In this document: positions 45,056-56,607 of the stretch, piece after piece
Layout: the number at the start of each line of letters is the position of its first letter
Position numbering within the stretch: the stretch's first letter is position 1
Assembly: GCA_965153355.1 (NCBI GenBank)
Contig: OZ231128.1
Coordinates: forward strand, 5,332,001 to 5,396,000
Source of the DNA: Flaccisagitta enflata
Taxonomy: Eukaryota; Chaetognatha; Sagittoidea; Aphragmophora
Reading direction: 5' to 3'
Length of the DNA stretch: 64,000 nucleotides
The notes under the pieces: model-generated
Seen by the model: only the letters and a program-made list of their open reading frames with translations
Told to the model about the DNA's origin: nothing
The model's database searches: none
Made by a program: the position numbers and the translations under genes

Positions 45056-45203
45056 TCGTCATCGTGAATGTCATAAGTTGTCACCATTGTAATTTAAACT
45101 TGTCAGCATAATGATTAAGGTCATTTATTGGTGGGGTTTGGACGACTAGAAAGGGGCATCATGAGGGTCAGCCTTTGCTAGATTGCATTGGTTCCAAAGA
45201 ACA

Positions 45204-45615
45204 AACAAGCAACGCGGGGTTACAATTTCGTGGCGGACAGACGGGAAGGGGCTTACCACACCCTTCCAAAACAAACATACTCACACACTGAGTCACACAC
45301 ATACACACGTAAACATACACACATTCAAACGCAAAAAACTCATAGTCACAATCGCGGCATCTCAAATGCTAGTTTTAAACACATTTTTTAAACTCGAATA
45401 TCACATAGTGATGGATGGACGGACTGAGAGACCTACGGACCTACGGGCAGCCATAGTCGCTTGCGGGTGGGCAGCGATTTACAAGCAGCAAAAAAACAAA
45501 ACAAAAAAACAAAAAAACAAACGCACGAAACTCGACAAATGTGATGGATAAACCGAAAGACTGATCGATCGACTGACCGACCGACAAGTAGCTTACAGAG
45601 TCACGTAGCAAAACA
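45204..45615 (+). mobile_element. Family A, subtype IV, diverged
   Basis: AACAAGCAACGCGGGGTTAC, GTGGCGGACAGACGGG, a short ACACAC tract, GATCGACTGACCGACC, CTTACAGAGTCACGTAGC. The terminal stem is degraded. Confidence 0.55.
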
Positions 45616-46058
45616 AGATAAATGATGGTGAGGAAGTAAATGGCGTTGGGATAAAGAGACATGGACGAAACGTGGTAGAAATTTTAAGAAAGAAGCACTA
45701 AGTGGTGCTAAATCATGAGATTATCTTGAAATTGGCAAGACACTCAGGTACGAATTTTTTCTAATCGCGTGCACGCGACTCTATACCTCGATTTGTCCGT
45801 CCGTTGGTCTGTCGGTCGGCCGGGTGGTCACACTTTACTTTTTTTATCACTTTTATTTCTTTAAGACATTTTTAGTCATTCTAAGTCATTTTAAGTCATT
45901 CTTAGTCATTCTAAGTTGTTTTAAATCATGTTAATTCATTTTAAGTCATTACTGTCATTATAGTCAATATAGTCTTTTTTATAACATTTTAAGTCATTCT
46001 AAGTCATTCTAAGTCATTTTAGGTCATTCTCAGTCATTCTAAGGCGACCAAAAAGATA

Positions 46059-47201
46059 CAGTAGAAATCGTCTAGACTTGGAAATACGGGGAAATTAATA
46101 ACAGGAAGACAAATAAACTCAAAAGACTGATATTTAGAATTTCAACTGATATAAGGATGTTTTACACCGTCTTTAGATCGGACTGTGAAATGCAAAACCT
46201 TTATAGCTCCTAAACCACTAGGAAAAAAGTCGTGAAATTTTCAGTGAATATTGGTAACATGTGACGGTTTTTGCATGTCAAAGCTCAGATCTTAATATAG
46301 AAAAGGTGAGGGGATAACAAGATATTGAAAGAAAACCCATTATTGATTAAGATCAATTTTTCCCCATTTCCTTTGAAAGGAGTTGTCTTTATCTGCTTGA
46401 AATTGCTTTGCATTTCAACAAAAACTCTAGGATTTATTTTTGATGACAGATGTTAACTTATGTATTATCTATTTGCTGCATATTCTAAGAGAAAAACAGC
46501 ACCTTCAAAAAAAAAAAAAAAAAAAACAGGTAAAAAAAGCCATTTTGCTTAAAAAATGGATGTTCATTCAATATTTTATTTTCCCCTCACCTTTTCTATA
46601 TTATGGTCTGAGCTTTGACATGCAAAAACCGTCACATGTTACTGATATTCACTGAAAGTTTCATGACCTTACTCCAAGTGGTTTAGGAGCTATAAAGGTT
46701 TTGCATTTCACAGTCCGATCCGAAGACGGTGTATTGCCCATGAGTGTTGGTTGCTATGGAAACACATTTCCAGGTATTCAAGCTATAGTATCAATATCTT
46801 AAAAAATTTTTTGAAGAAACATTGTTCAAATTAAGATTTACTACTACTTTCCCAAAACATGTTCTGTAAGAATATTGTTCATTTGGCGGTTGCTAGGGAG
46901 CATCACAGGGCTGTCACACATAGTTACGCTCCCTAGCAACGGCTACACCAGCAATATTTGTACAGAACATATTATAGGAAAGTTGTAGCAAATCGTATTT
47001 TAAACGATGTTCCCTCAAAAAAATTCTCAAAATATTGATACCTTAGCGTGAATACATAGAAATGTGTTTCCATGACAACCAACACCCATAGGCAATAAAG
47101 CATCCTTATATTAGTCTATATTCTAAATATCAGTCTCTCAAGTACATTTGTCTTCCTGTAATAAATTACCCCGTATTTCCAAGTCTAGACGACATCTACT
47201 A
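46059..47201. mobile_element. Family B palindrome, TA-flanked, carrying D
   Basis: Left end CAGTAGAAATCGTCTAGAC; right end GTCTAGACGACATCTACT. TA at 46057-46058 and 47202-47203. The arm sequence GGTTGCTATGGAAACACATT is shared with the copy at 21.0 kb. Element D is inserted in the left arm at the TA of TTTTATTGCCC. Confidence 0.82.
46165..46731. mobile_element. Element D, 567-bp TIR element at TA
   Basis: Terminal inverted repeats of about 110 bp starting CACCGTCTTTAGATCGGAC. TA on both sides (46163-46164, 46732-46733). The empty site is seen in the B copy at 21.1 kb, which confirms insertion and TA duplication. Interior AT-rich, non-coding. Confidence 0.9.
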
Positions 47202-47339
47202 TACAATCAGTTAGGAGTCAGGTCAATCCGTTTATTTTAGTCTCGATTTGTAGGTGTTGGCCTTGTTTCGCGTACACTTTTGTTCATCTTCATCTTCATC
47301 CTCATACATTTTTTTTTTTCATGTCTTTTTGAGTGGGTA

Positions 47340-47430
47340 ATACTGCCGAGAATTCTCGGTAGCATTAACGATGTCATTTTGATATTTTCATGCTATAGAG
47401 AATTCTCTACAGCATTAAAATCAATTCTCA
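47340..47430. repeat. GAGAATTCTC palindromes, site 1
   Basis: TGCCGAGAATTCTCGGTAGC at about 47344-47363 and a variant TAGAGAATTCTCTA at 47396-47409, both followed by GCATTAA. Confidence 0.7.
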
Positions 47431-47476
47431 GTTATAATAATTATTGTAAAAAATAGTTGTTACTGAGAATAGATTT

Positions 47477-47479
<3 letters not shown>

Positions 47480-47532
<53 letters not shown>
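47480..47532. repeat. TC microsatellite
   Basis: About 24 units. Confidence 0.95.
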
Positions 47533-47533
<1 letters not shown>

Positions 47534-48013
47534 AATGTTAGTTTAATGAACAAGTTTCCAGTAGGACAGAAGGCCTTAAAAAAAAAAAAGATGTCAAAAC
47601 CTTAAAAAGATAAAGATGAAAAAAATGATATCATTTCTCATACAGGTTTTTCATAGAGATATTTTTTCATTAAACAAAGTTTTATAGATTTTTTTGTCAA
47701 ATCTTTTTCATTTCATCTTTGTTATCAAAATTTTTAGGATGAATTTCATTTGTGTAGAAGTAATTTCACCTTTTCTTTCTGATCAGAAAGAATTTTCAAT
47801 GATTTTTTTTTCATGTTTACATTTATGATTTTGATTGTCAAAAATATTTTTTCATAAACATATTTGATGATTATATTGAGAATGCCATTATCTTCAAAGG
47901 CAGTTAATTTGTTTTTTCAATTGTTAATTTTTGCCTGTCTTGAATTAGAATTATTTTGTTCTTTGATTTTTTGTTGCACTAATGAAAAGACATATTACAC
48001 TCAAATAAAGAGA
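47533..48013. other. Unassigned AT-rich sequence
   Basis: Runs of T and A only. Confidence 0.4.
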
Positions 48014-48370
48014 TGAAAAAGATATTGAGAAAAAGAAAAAGAAAAAAAGAAAGAATGAATAAAAAAAAAAGAAAAAGAAAAAAAAAAGAAAGAAAAAAGA
48101 AAAAAAGAAGGGAGGAAGGGAGGAACAAAAAAAATCAGAAAGAAATAAAAAAAAAGGAAGAATGGAAGGAAGCAAAGAAGGAACAAAGACAAAAAGAAAA
48201 AAAAAAGAAATAAAGAAGAAAATTCAGAAAAAAATATGATAATAACAAAGAAAGGAAAAAAAAGAGAAGAAGAGAAGAAGATTGAAAGAAAGAGAGAAAG
48301 AAAAAAGAAGGAGAGAAAAAAAGAAAAACAAAACATAGAAAGTAAAAAAGAAAGAACAATAGAAATAAAA
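48014..48370. repeat. A-rich GAAA/AAAG low-complexity tract
   Basis: Irregular AAAGAAAAAG and GGAAGG units. Lys- and Phe-rich frames are artefacts. Confidence 0.85.
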
Positions 48371-48379
48371 TAAGCAAAA

Positions 48380-48817
48380 GCGTTAGATGGTCAGCGGTAC
48401 CGTGCCCCGCCCAACCAGCCGTGGGCTGAAGTGAGGGGAGAGGGCTGCGGCGGGGTCGATGACCTAGGCCACACGGGGACTTTCTCTTTCCTCCTTCCTT
48501 CTCCGTCCTCCTCAAATCCCAGTCCGAGGTCAAACAGTTCAAGGCCCAAACCCAGTCTTAAAATCCTGTGCTCAAGGCCCAAATCCTAGCCTGGAGGCTG
48601 AGATTCGGGCTGGGAGGGCCTCAGGCTAGGATTTGGGCCTTGAGGCTGGGAAATGGCCCTCAAGACTGGGATTTGGGCCTCGAGACTGGAATTTGGGCCT
48701 CAAGACTGGGATTTGAGGGGGGGGGGACGAAGAAGGAGGAGGAGGAGAAGGAGAAAATCCCCCATATGTGTGAAAGCATAGGTCATCGACCCCTTCGGGG
48801 CCGCTGCCCAAAAAGAA
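48380..48817 (+). mobile_element. Family H element, complete reference copy
   Basis: Start GCGTTAGATGGTCAGCGGTACC, GTGCCCCGCCC, then CGATGACCTAGGCCACAC and the pyrimidine tract. The core array is AATCCCAGTC(C)GAGGTC turning into its inverse GGGATTTGGGCCTTGAGGCT at about 48600. A purine tract, GTGTGAAAGCATAGGTCATC, hairpin ACCCCTTCGGGGC and GCTGCCCAAAAA follow. Confidence 0.82.
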
Positions 48818-48877
48818 AAAAGAAAAAAATAAGGAAAATGAAGAAAATAAAAAAATGGAAAAAAAAATGAAGAAAAT

Positions 48878-48989
<112 letters not shown>

Positions 48990-49082
48990 GAAAAAGAAAA
49001 GAAAAGAAAGCAGGAGGAAGGGCAAAGAAAAAGATAAACAAATTCTCAATAGCAAAAATCAAATTTCTCTTACCATTTTAAC

Positions 49083-49160
49083 GCTACCGAGAATTCTCGG
49101 TAGCATGAAAATCCCCGATTCTCGGTAGCATGAATTCTAAGAATTCTCGCCAGCATTAAA
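49083..49160. repeat. GAGAATTCTC palindromes, site 2
   Basis: A perfect 22-bp palindrome centred on GAATTC (49083-49104, ends GCTACC/GGTAGC), then a half copy CCGATTCTCGGTAGCATGAA and a third degenerate copy. Confidence 0.8.
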
Positions 49161-49242
49161 CTCCCGTCTTTTTCCGCCTCAAAGTTTCCAACACACGCAA
49201 AAGAACAAAGCAATAGAACAGAGAAGACGCTGAGGAAAATAA

Positions 49243-49529
49243 GGGCGTGTTTCTAGTGAGCGCCAAAAACGTGTATTTTCCTGTGAAACGCGATAACAGT
49301 GTGAACACATATTCAAGAATTTCAACTGCCCCATGAGGGAGTGAGCGAAGTGAGTGAGCGAGCCCGTGAACGGAGCGAATGAGCGAAGCGAGCATATTGA
49401 AGCAGAGCGCTGCGGAGCGAGTGAGCGGAGTGAGCGGAGTGAGCGGAGTGAGCGGTGAGAGCGAACGAACGTAGCGAGCGACCGAGTGGCCCGTTAAAAA
49501 CGCGATTGTCTCCGACTAGAAACGCCCCC
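49243..49529 (-). mobile_element. Family E MITE
   Basis: GGGCGTGTTTCTAGTGAGC at the left and CGACTAGAAACGCCCCC at the right. Flanks TAA and AAA. The core has four GAGCGGAGT-type units. Confidence 0.83.
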
Positions 49530-50075
49530 AAAGTGTTTCAAGCTTTTCTCCGTTTCCTCCTAGAGGAGTTTCAGTTGGAAAAGGTGAGATGAAAAAGAAG
49601 AAGAACGGAAAAATTGAAAAAAAGAAAAAGACGAAAAAGAAAACTTTGTACTAGTTAACTGGACAAGCGAGACTGGCTTGCCCTTTTGCGTTTCATGTTC
49701 TTACTCAAGTTACAAAACGTGAAATAACCAGAAACAAAAGAAAAAAAAACAACCAAAAAATGTGATTGTTATTGTTAGTTTAGACTGCAAAAGCTCCAAA
49801 AAAGTAAGAAATGATCGGTAGACGTATGGTTGTATGGATAGGAAGACTGATGAGTTGCGTGCGACTTATGTCGACCGCCCTTACATCAATGATTTGACGA
49901 GCCATTTTCGTATCAATGACCATGGTCCTGCCAGAATCCCCGTTTGGCTTTGAACATAAATGGTAATCAATTTGCTTTTAGTTTAGATTGAGAAAGGATG
50001 TTTTTTCTCAGACTTTGTTTTATGGAAAACTAGGGGTGGTGCTTAGTGGGGTTTCACAAGGCCGTCTTCCATTGA
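49530..50075. other. Unassigned sequence
   Basis: A weak family A-like scrap (GGATAGGAAGACTGATGAG, GTTGCGTGCGACTT) lies at 49830-49868. Confidence 0.4.
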
Positions 50076-50078
50076 TTT

Positions 50079-50123
50079 CAGTTTGGGTGTAGTGAGGGAT
50101 ATTGTTCCACTTGTCATAACACC
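50079..50123 (+). repeat. 40-bp dispersed motif M, copy 4
   Basis: TTTCAGTTTGGGTGTAGTGA, GGGATATTGTTCCACTTGTC. Confidence 0.65.
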
Positions 50124-50178
50124 CAGCTCACCAATCACCTTTTGCAATTCGAAAAGAAATCTCCTCCAATTGATTTTT

Positions 50179-50306
50179 AGGTGCGACAAAGCACCTCTAT
50201 AACTGGCTGTGTCCGTTGGTCGGTCGGTTGGTCAGTTGGTTGGTCGGGGAACGCATTTGTTCGTCGATCCACACGTGGCACCTTATTGGCCTACTTGGCC
50301 TTGTTC
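50179..50306 (-). mobile_element. Family A, subtype II, complete
   Basis: Hairpin at 50179-50196 (arms AGGTGC/GCACCT), CTATAACTGGCTGTGTCC, a GGTTGGTC tract, CGCATTTGTTCGTCGATCC and GGCCTACTTGGCCTTGTT. Confidence 0.78.
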
Positions 50307-50421
50307 ATCTATCAGTAAATTCCATAGTCGATTCCTCGTCGCGGGCAAATTCAAAGATGCTTTCACACATCTCTTTGAGAGAGTGCGCCCGTTACTTGAT
50401 CAATACGTAGCGGGCAACTTT

Positions 50422-50480
50422 TAAGATGCGTCCTTGCATCTCTTTAAGAGGGTGTGCCCGTTGGTTGGTCAATCAGAGGG
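50422..50480 (-). mobile_element. Family A 3' end
   Basis: TAAGATGCGTCCTTGCATCT hairpin, CTTTAAGAGGGTGTGCCC. A second similar scrap lies at 50358-50400. Confidence 0.5.
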
Positions 50481-50697
50481 AAGGAAGGGAAGGACGCCAG
50501 CAACACGGAAATTGCTTACTGAAATTTGTATCATTTTCTCTTCATCAACTCATATCTTTATCTCACATAATTTGTTGAATACTAAGCGACTAAATGCATA
50601 AAGGGTAGGCCGTAGGGTAGAGGAAGTGAAGGTGAGTGCGGGGTTGGTGTACTTTCATATCTTTTGATCATGTTGATCATGATACTCTTACCCTAAT

Positions 50698-50736
50698 TGG
50701 ACGCATCTATTGGATTTATTGCGGCCTTGTTTTGAG
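50698..50736 (-). mobile_element. Family A short remnant
   Basis: GACGCATCTATTGG, TTGCGGCCTTGTTTTG; same remnant type as 31555. Confidence 0.35.
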
Positions 50737-50744
50737 GAGGGCAC

Positions 50745-51428
50745 TCAAGGCCGAATCCTCATTTGAAAATGAGGGCAGTAAGGTCCCTAACTACTCAAGT
50801 TAGATTCGGACTTGAGTGGTTCCCAAACCTGACTAGAATGGTTTTCCCATAAACTTCAAAAAGAAAGTTTTCTTGGGCCTTATTTAGATCTAATTTGCAT
50901 TACACTGCATTTATCTTAATGTTATCTTTAACATAATTCTCAATTTTTGAAAATCTTAAGAAAAAATTGAAAAAAAATGATATTTTTTGATTTTTCAAAT
51001 AATCATAATTTTTTTCAAATTCTAAGAATATCAAAACAGAAAATGATAAATATTGATTTTTTTATTTCTTAATTATTTTTCATTATACATTGTTTTATTC
51101 TCACATATCATAGATGTTTTATTCTCACATATCATAGATTTTCAATATATCATTAATTAGAATGGGTAAAGAAGTGGTTTAAAAAAAAAAGGGAAACCTG
51201 AACAGTGAAAATAAGTTCAGAATTACAGAAGAAAATGATAAATCACTCTTTTTCCAGAGACAAAATAAACCAGACTGTTAGAATTCCCATTTGTAAGTAA
51301 AATCAAAGACCGCTCTAGTTGGAATTGAAAATGAGAGATGTTCAATTTCTTTCCACTCAAGTCCGAATCTAACTCAAGTGGTTTCAGTTCTAATTCTAGT
51401 CCGAAATTCGGCCTAAAATAGTTCCCCC
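50745..51428. mobile_element. Inverted-repeat element J
   Basis: A 22-bp exact inverted pair (AGTTAGATTCGGACTTGAGT at 50798 and its inverse at 51353) encloses an AT-rich interior. Outer parts GGCCGAAT and ATTCGGCC also mirror. No target duplication identified. Confidence 0.5.
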
Positions 51429-51606
51429 CTTGTTTTGCGTCTTTATCGCCGCATTGAGGCTTCAAAACTGAAAGCTCCAAGGTATCAAAATGATTTCTGG
51501 CACGAAATGAAAAAAAAAGGTCGAACTGACTTTTCTAACTTCTTCTTCAGACGGGAAAAAGAGATTCATTCTCTGGGGAGGGTGAAAAGAGAGGAAAATG
51601 AGATTG

Positions 51607-51611
<5 letters not shown>

Positions 51612-51678
<67 letters not shown>
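51612..51678. repeat. GA microsatellite followed by CAGA tract
   Basis: GA array, then GACAGACGGACAGACAGAC and AGACAAAG units to about 51740. Confidence 0.95.
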
Positions 51679-51682
<4 letters not shown>

Positions 51683-51861
51683 GGACAGACAGACGCAGAG
51701 ACAGAGACAGAGACAAAGACAGAAACAAAGACAGGCAGACAGAAACAAATATACAAACAAATACAGATATAGAAACGGTCAAATATCAGCTGATCAAGAA
51801 GACAGTTTTACAGTTCATTATTTCATCGGCCTCCACTTTTTATCTTCATCCTTTCATTTAG

Positions 51862-51930
51862 ATACGTCCGTCAAAAAAACATCTCTATAATAGGGCCTGT
51901 CCATCCGTCCGTCCGTCCATATGTCAGTTT
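51862..51930 (-). mobile_element. Family A 3' fragment, degenerate hairpin
   Basis: AGATACGTCCGTC, ATCTCTATAATAGGGCCTG, TCCGTCCGTCC. Confidence 0.45.
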
Positions 51931-52274
51931 GAGATGAGTGGAGAGATGCGATCTTCCCTTTCCTTATGCAGCATGGTCTCTGCGTCCGTCTATCTGTCTT
52001 ACATGCTCCACATATTAAGTGCAAAATTCAATACACACAGAGGTGAGCACTCACAGCCCCCCCCCCCCCGAGCATGACGCTAGTTGACCTGAAATGATCG
52101 GTACCAACTCATGGCCCTGATGGTGCATAGAACACATATCTTTAAAAAATGAAATCTTTTAAGGGGCGCTTTTCAAGTTACTTAAAAGAATAGTACAATT
52201 TTACTACATCTTTTACCATAACTCTTTGTGATTAGTTCTTTTAATGAATTTGAGAGCAGATTTGAACTCAAATA

Positions 52275-52440
52275 ATGGTTTTTGGTTTGTTTGACATGTC
52301 ACACTATATACTTTCACAAAAGAAATAAAAAGTTATTTTTTTGTCATATTACTGTATAAAACAATGTTGAATTGACAAAATCAATTGTTTATTTCTTTTG
52401 CAAAAGTACATAGTGTGACGTATCAAATAAACCAGAATCC
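52275..52440. mobile_element. Palindrome related to the core of element F
   Basis: GACATGTCACACTATATAC at the left and GTACATAGTGTGACGTATC at the right, with TTTGTTT and AAATAAA edges. The arrangement resembles the inner palindrome of F (33257-33380). Confidence 0.55.
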
Positions 52441-52539
52441 ACTGCTCGAGACTTAAAAATTATCGGGCGAAAATGGAGGAAGAAAAATCATATGAAACGC
52501 AAATGAAAGAAAAAAGATGAGCTACGTAGATAAATACGA

Positions 52540-53050
52540 AACAAGTGACGCGGGGTCACAATATCGTTGCGGACGGGTGGGCAGGGGCATCCAATCCCCA
52601 GCCTCACCCCAACCACACCCCCAACCCATCTCCAACACACTCACACACAAACAATACCAACTGCAGCATCCTAAAGACAGTTGAACCCCTCACTAACGGA
52701 CCCGCCACCAACGGAATTCCGCCTATAACAGACACAAATTTATGGTCCCTTCAAGTTCATTTCTTTTATTTCCTTTGTTGGCAATAACAGAAGTCCACCT
52801 ATAACAGAAGAAAACTGTTGGTCCCCTGAAATCCGTTAGAGCGGGGTTCAGCTGTACCCGTTTTTCGCGTTTTCAACTCGAGCGTGACAACTCTAGTGTG
52901 ACGGACGGACGGACCAACGGACCAACGGCTTAACGGACCAACGGACCAACGGACCAATGGACCAACGGACCAATGGACCAGCGGACCAATGGACCAACGG
53001 ACTAACGGACGGACAAAGCCTCTTATAGAGTTGCGCGTCCGCAACTAAAA
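52540..53050 (+). mobile_element. Family A, subtype IV, carrying pogo-like MITE
   Basis: AACAAGTGACGCGGGGTCAC, GTTGCGGACGGGTGGGC, then MITE C. After it come ACGGACCAACGG units (52900-53010), GCCTCTTATAGAG and a hairpin (arms GTTGCG/CGCAAC, loop CGTC), then AAAA. Confidence 0.82.
52678..52854. mobile_element. Pogo/Tigger-like MITE C, second 177-bp copy
   Basis: Left end CAGTTGAACCCCTCACTAAC; right inverse of CAGCTGAACCCCGCTCTAAC. TA on the right, GA on the left (probable mutated TA). Same length as the 21.18-kb copy. Confidence 0.88.
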
Positions 53051-53238
53051 CAAAAAAGACGAAAAAATAGGATGAGAATAAGAATTAGGAAAAAAGATGA
53101 AAAAAAAATTAAGAGGAAAAAAGACGATGAGCAAAAGAGATGGGAAAAAATGGAAAAAAGGAGATGAGAAAATAGGAAGGACTTTTGTCGCGGAGAATTC
53201 AATTTGGAGGTCCAGACTCCAGAGTCCACACGAGAAAC

Positions 53239-53510
53239 GGGTGTGTTTCTGGTGAGGACTAAAAACGCGTTTGTTCTCATTGAACGCGTTTACAGCGTGA
53301 ACAAATATTTATGAATTTCACTGTCCCACGAAGGAGTGAGCAAAGTCAGTGAGCCAGCTCGTGAAAGGAGTGAGCGAGCAAAGCGAGCGTAGCAAAGCGC
53401 TGCAGACCGTGTGAGCGGAGTAAGCAGAATGAGCGGTTAAAGCAAATGAACATAGCGAGCGACTGAGTGGCCCGTTCAAAACGCGATTATCTGTGACTAG
53501 AAACGCGCCC
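53239..53510 (-). mobile_element. Family E MITE
   Basis: GGGTGTGTTTCTGGTGAGG at the left and GACTAGAAACGCGCCC at the right. Typical TGAGCGGAG and GAGTGGCCCGTTC core. No clear 3-bp duplication. Confidence 0.82.
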
Positions 53511-53958
53511 ATTGAAGAAGCTGAGAGAAGATGCAGAGCCCAATTTTATGTGAAAGCTACACAGAAAAAAAAAGATATGTAATACTTCTTAGGAAAAAGA
53601 AAACATCTTGATACAAGTCTTTCATCTAAGATAGTAAATGCAAACATCAACTGAATTCTACTTATGATTACAGTCAGCGAGAGGGCCCAATATTATGAAT
53701 GTGATTTATTATAAGCACATATTTTGCAATACCAACTGAAATATCAATCTAGTTGTGTCCATATGAATGATGAAAGAAAGACTATACGCGAAGTCTCCGA
53801 TTACACTGTCGTCGTGAGAAAAAAAACAGCGGGTAAACAAAATGAAAAAAAAAAAACAAAAAAACGAAAACAACATCGTTTATTAGATCTTCTGTTGATT
53901 TTCTGTTGGATGTTAGATGACCACCATGAAAAAGTAGTCACAGGCCATGACTGGTTAT
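53511..53958. other. Unassigned sequence
   Basis: Nothing recognised. Confidence 0.4.
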
Positions 53959-54083
<125 letters not shown>

Positions 54084-54447
54084 AGTTTGTCAACACAAGT
54101 AGAGAAACCTCTCGAATGTCCAATACACTTGGTTTTATATTAACAACGTCATACAACGTCTCGCAATCTACACCAAAGTGGAAAACGTTGAGGAGTGAAG
54201 CTTTAGTTTATAGTGCATTTTGATTAGTCTATTGTGTGTGTTTTGGTTTGCCACTGTCATTTTAATGACGAATATAATATCATTCATTAGAATTGAGTAG
54301 TATTTGAAAATGTTAGAAATGGGGATAAGTTAGGTCACAGGATATTCTTATTGAAAAAGCGAATACACAATTTGACTTTACACATAGATTCATGTGGGGA
54401 AAAAATTCGCACTTCTTTATAAAGGCAATTGAATGAATCCATTGATT

Positions 54448-54674
54448 AATTAATAAATGAATGAATGAATGAATGAATGAATGAATAAATGAATGAATGA
54501 ATGAATGAATGAATGAATGAATGAAGGAATGAATGAATGAATGAATGAATGAATGAATGAATGAATAAATGAATGTTTGTATGTATGTATGTATGTATGT
54601 ATTTATGTATGTATGTATGTATGTATGTATGTATGTATGTATGTATGTATGTATGTATGTATGTATGTATGTAT
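54448..54674. repeat. TGAA then TATG microsatellite
   Basis: GAAT array (to 54574) switching to GTAT array (54577-54674). Confidence 0.97.
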
Positions 54675-54745
54675 GATTGAAAACTCTGATGATGCTAATA
54701 CAGCAGAAAAACGTGTCGGTTTTACATTTTCGATCTTATTTCCTC

Positions 54746-55038
54746 TGAATGAATGAATGAATGAATGAATGAATGAATGAATGAATGAATGAATGAATGA
54801 TGAATGAATGAATGAATGTATCTATGAATGAATGTATGATTAAATAGATGAATGAATGAATGAATGAATGAATGAATGAATGAATGAATGAATGAATGAA
54901 TGTATGTATGAATAAATAGATGAATGAATGAATGAATGGATGAATGAATGAATGAATGGATGAATGAATGAATGAATGAATGAATGAATGAATGAATGAA
55001 TGAATGAATGAATGAATGAATGAATGAATGAATGAAAA
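54746..55038. repeat. TGAA microsatellite
   Basis: GAAT units with GATG and TATG variants. Confidence 0.97.
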
Positions 55039-55127
55039 ACAGAATCAAAATGAATGTGGTAAGGCATAAGTGGTGATAGGAATGAAGAAAGATATCAGAA
55101 TTGGCCGTCTTGCGTATTTCAAACGTT

Positions 55128-55216
55128 TGCGTGACCGCCAAAGCAACCAACCGCCCAACCGACCGACCGACCGACGGACATGACCTCTTATAGAAATACG
55201 AGGAGGCACTTAAAAG
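55128..55216 (+). mobile_element. Family A 3' portion
   Basis: CGTGACCGCCAAAGCAACC, an ACCGACCGACC array, ATGACCTCTTATAGA and a degraded stem (AATACGAGGAGGCACTT), then AAAA. Confidence 0.55.
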
Positions 55217-55402
55217 GCACGGAAGGAAAACATCCTCGTGTCTGTTTGACACATAGACACATCAAACAACAGAGGAAAAAAAGTCCTCAATTGCTCCCAA
55301 AAGCAACGTCAAAGTGATGGTGGCGAAACAATCGACAATGGAGGCAACTTTTGATGAATCTCTTCTCATTGTTTCGCGAAGGTGCTCATATATCAACAAT
55401 GA

Positions 55403-55673
55403 GGGGGCGTTTCTAGTCAAAGACGATCGCGTTTTGAAAGGGCCACTCGGTCGCTCGCTACGTTCATTCGCTCGCACCGTTAACTCCGCTCACTTGCTCC
55501 GCACTGCGGAGTCCGCAGCGCTCCGCTCACTTTGCTCGCTCACTCCGTTCAAGGGCTCGCTCACTCACTTCGCTCACTCCCTCGTGGGACAGTTGAAATT
55601 CTTAGATGTATTCACGCTGTTATCGCGTTTCACGGGAACAAACGCGTTTTTCGTCTTCACTAGAAACACGCCC
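55403..55673 (+). mobile_element. Family E MITE
   Basis: GGGGGCGTTTCTAGTCAAAG at the left and CACTAGAAACACGCCC at the right. CAACAATGA occurs just before the left end and again 6 bp beyond the right end. Confidence 0.85.
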
Positions 55674-56054
55674 TCGTACCAACAATGAACGAGAGAGCGA
55701 GGCTATTAGATGGGTTTCAGGTACACGTGGATTCGGGATGCAGCGGAGCCTCATCTTACAACCTTTTTCAACATGGTAAAACAACATGCAAAAATGATGC
55801 GAATTTATATCGATAAGAAGAAGACTATTTTTGGTTTGTTTTGTTTGCTTTAGTCCGTTTGGGTAAATGCAGGCGACTTTTGACCGAAGATCATTGCAAT
55901 AGCATGAGCTCTGAGCTAGAGCCGTGAGTTTCATCACCATTGAACAATGTGCAATGCAATCACACGCCAACGCAATTTGGCTTCGCTTTTATTTCAACTT
56001 TTCTTGTCATCCAGAGTCTGACAAGACATCCTCATTTATTTCTTTTAACTCAAG
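55674..56054. other. Unassigned sequence
   Basis: Nothing recognised. Confidence 0.4.
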
Positions 56055-56607
56055 AATGTTCCATTCGGGTGTGTCAGTATGCTAAAGGTTTTTTGATCAG
56101 CTCATTATCATCAGGGAGTATGAAGACACTAACTACAAGACACTTGCCAGTATTTCCTTTATCAATTTCAATGATCTTCCATTTTTTTAGCGTGTGTAAC
56201 AATATTCGAAAACATGTATATTTTTAGCGACTGTTTCCAGTTTTGTTGAAAATTAGACTGATTAGACTGATTAGACTGATTAGACTGATACATCCTTTAA
56301 AAAATTATGTTTTTTTTATTACTAGGTCTTTTTGTATAAAAGCAGAAAATTTTTACTAATTTTATATAGAATGGGGAATAAGAGAACCAATGTGTTTTGA
56401 TCTTTCCCTTGTCATCAATAATCCAGGTGCAAAACCAGCTGCACTACAATTTACAAATTAGGAGCTAAATAAGGATTCTGAAAAAAAACCAGAAAATGAA
56501 TGAAATATGGAAAAAGAAAATTGTCTTTAAATCAATGTCCTAACACGTTCTTATGATGATGATCTGATCAAAAAAACCTTTTGCATATTGACACACCCGA
56601 ATGTTCT
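56055..56607. mobile_element. Inverted-repeat element S
   Basis: ATTCGGGTGTGTCAGTATGC and TTTTTTGATCAG (56063-56100) mirror 56565-56600. The interior has four ATTAGACTG(AT) decamers at 56248-56285 and no coding frame. Confidence 0.55.

Larger units (their letters stand above)
45763..47267 (-). mobile_element. Family A element carrying nested B and D
   Basis: Hairpin AATCGCG TGCA CGCGACT, GTCCGTCCGTTGG, about 17 AAGTCATTTT units (45865-46045), then element B. Family A resumes after 47203 and ends TAGGTGTTGGCCTTGTT. Confidence 0.82.

Noticed and set aside
44143-45087. Gly-rich plus Cys/His repeat frame that could look like a zinc-finger or glycine-rich protein
   Set aside because: It is a CCA array joined to a 28-bp minisatellite. 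The Cys/His pattern appears in more than one frame because the unit length is not a multiple of three.
55940-56227. 95-codon open frame
   Set aside because: Its 3' half lies in the arm of inverted-repeat element S; no domain seen.
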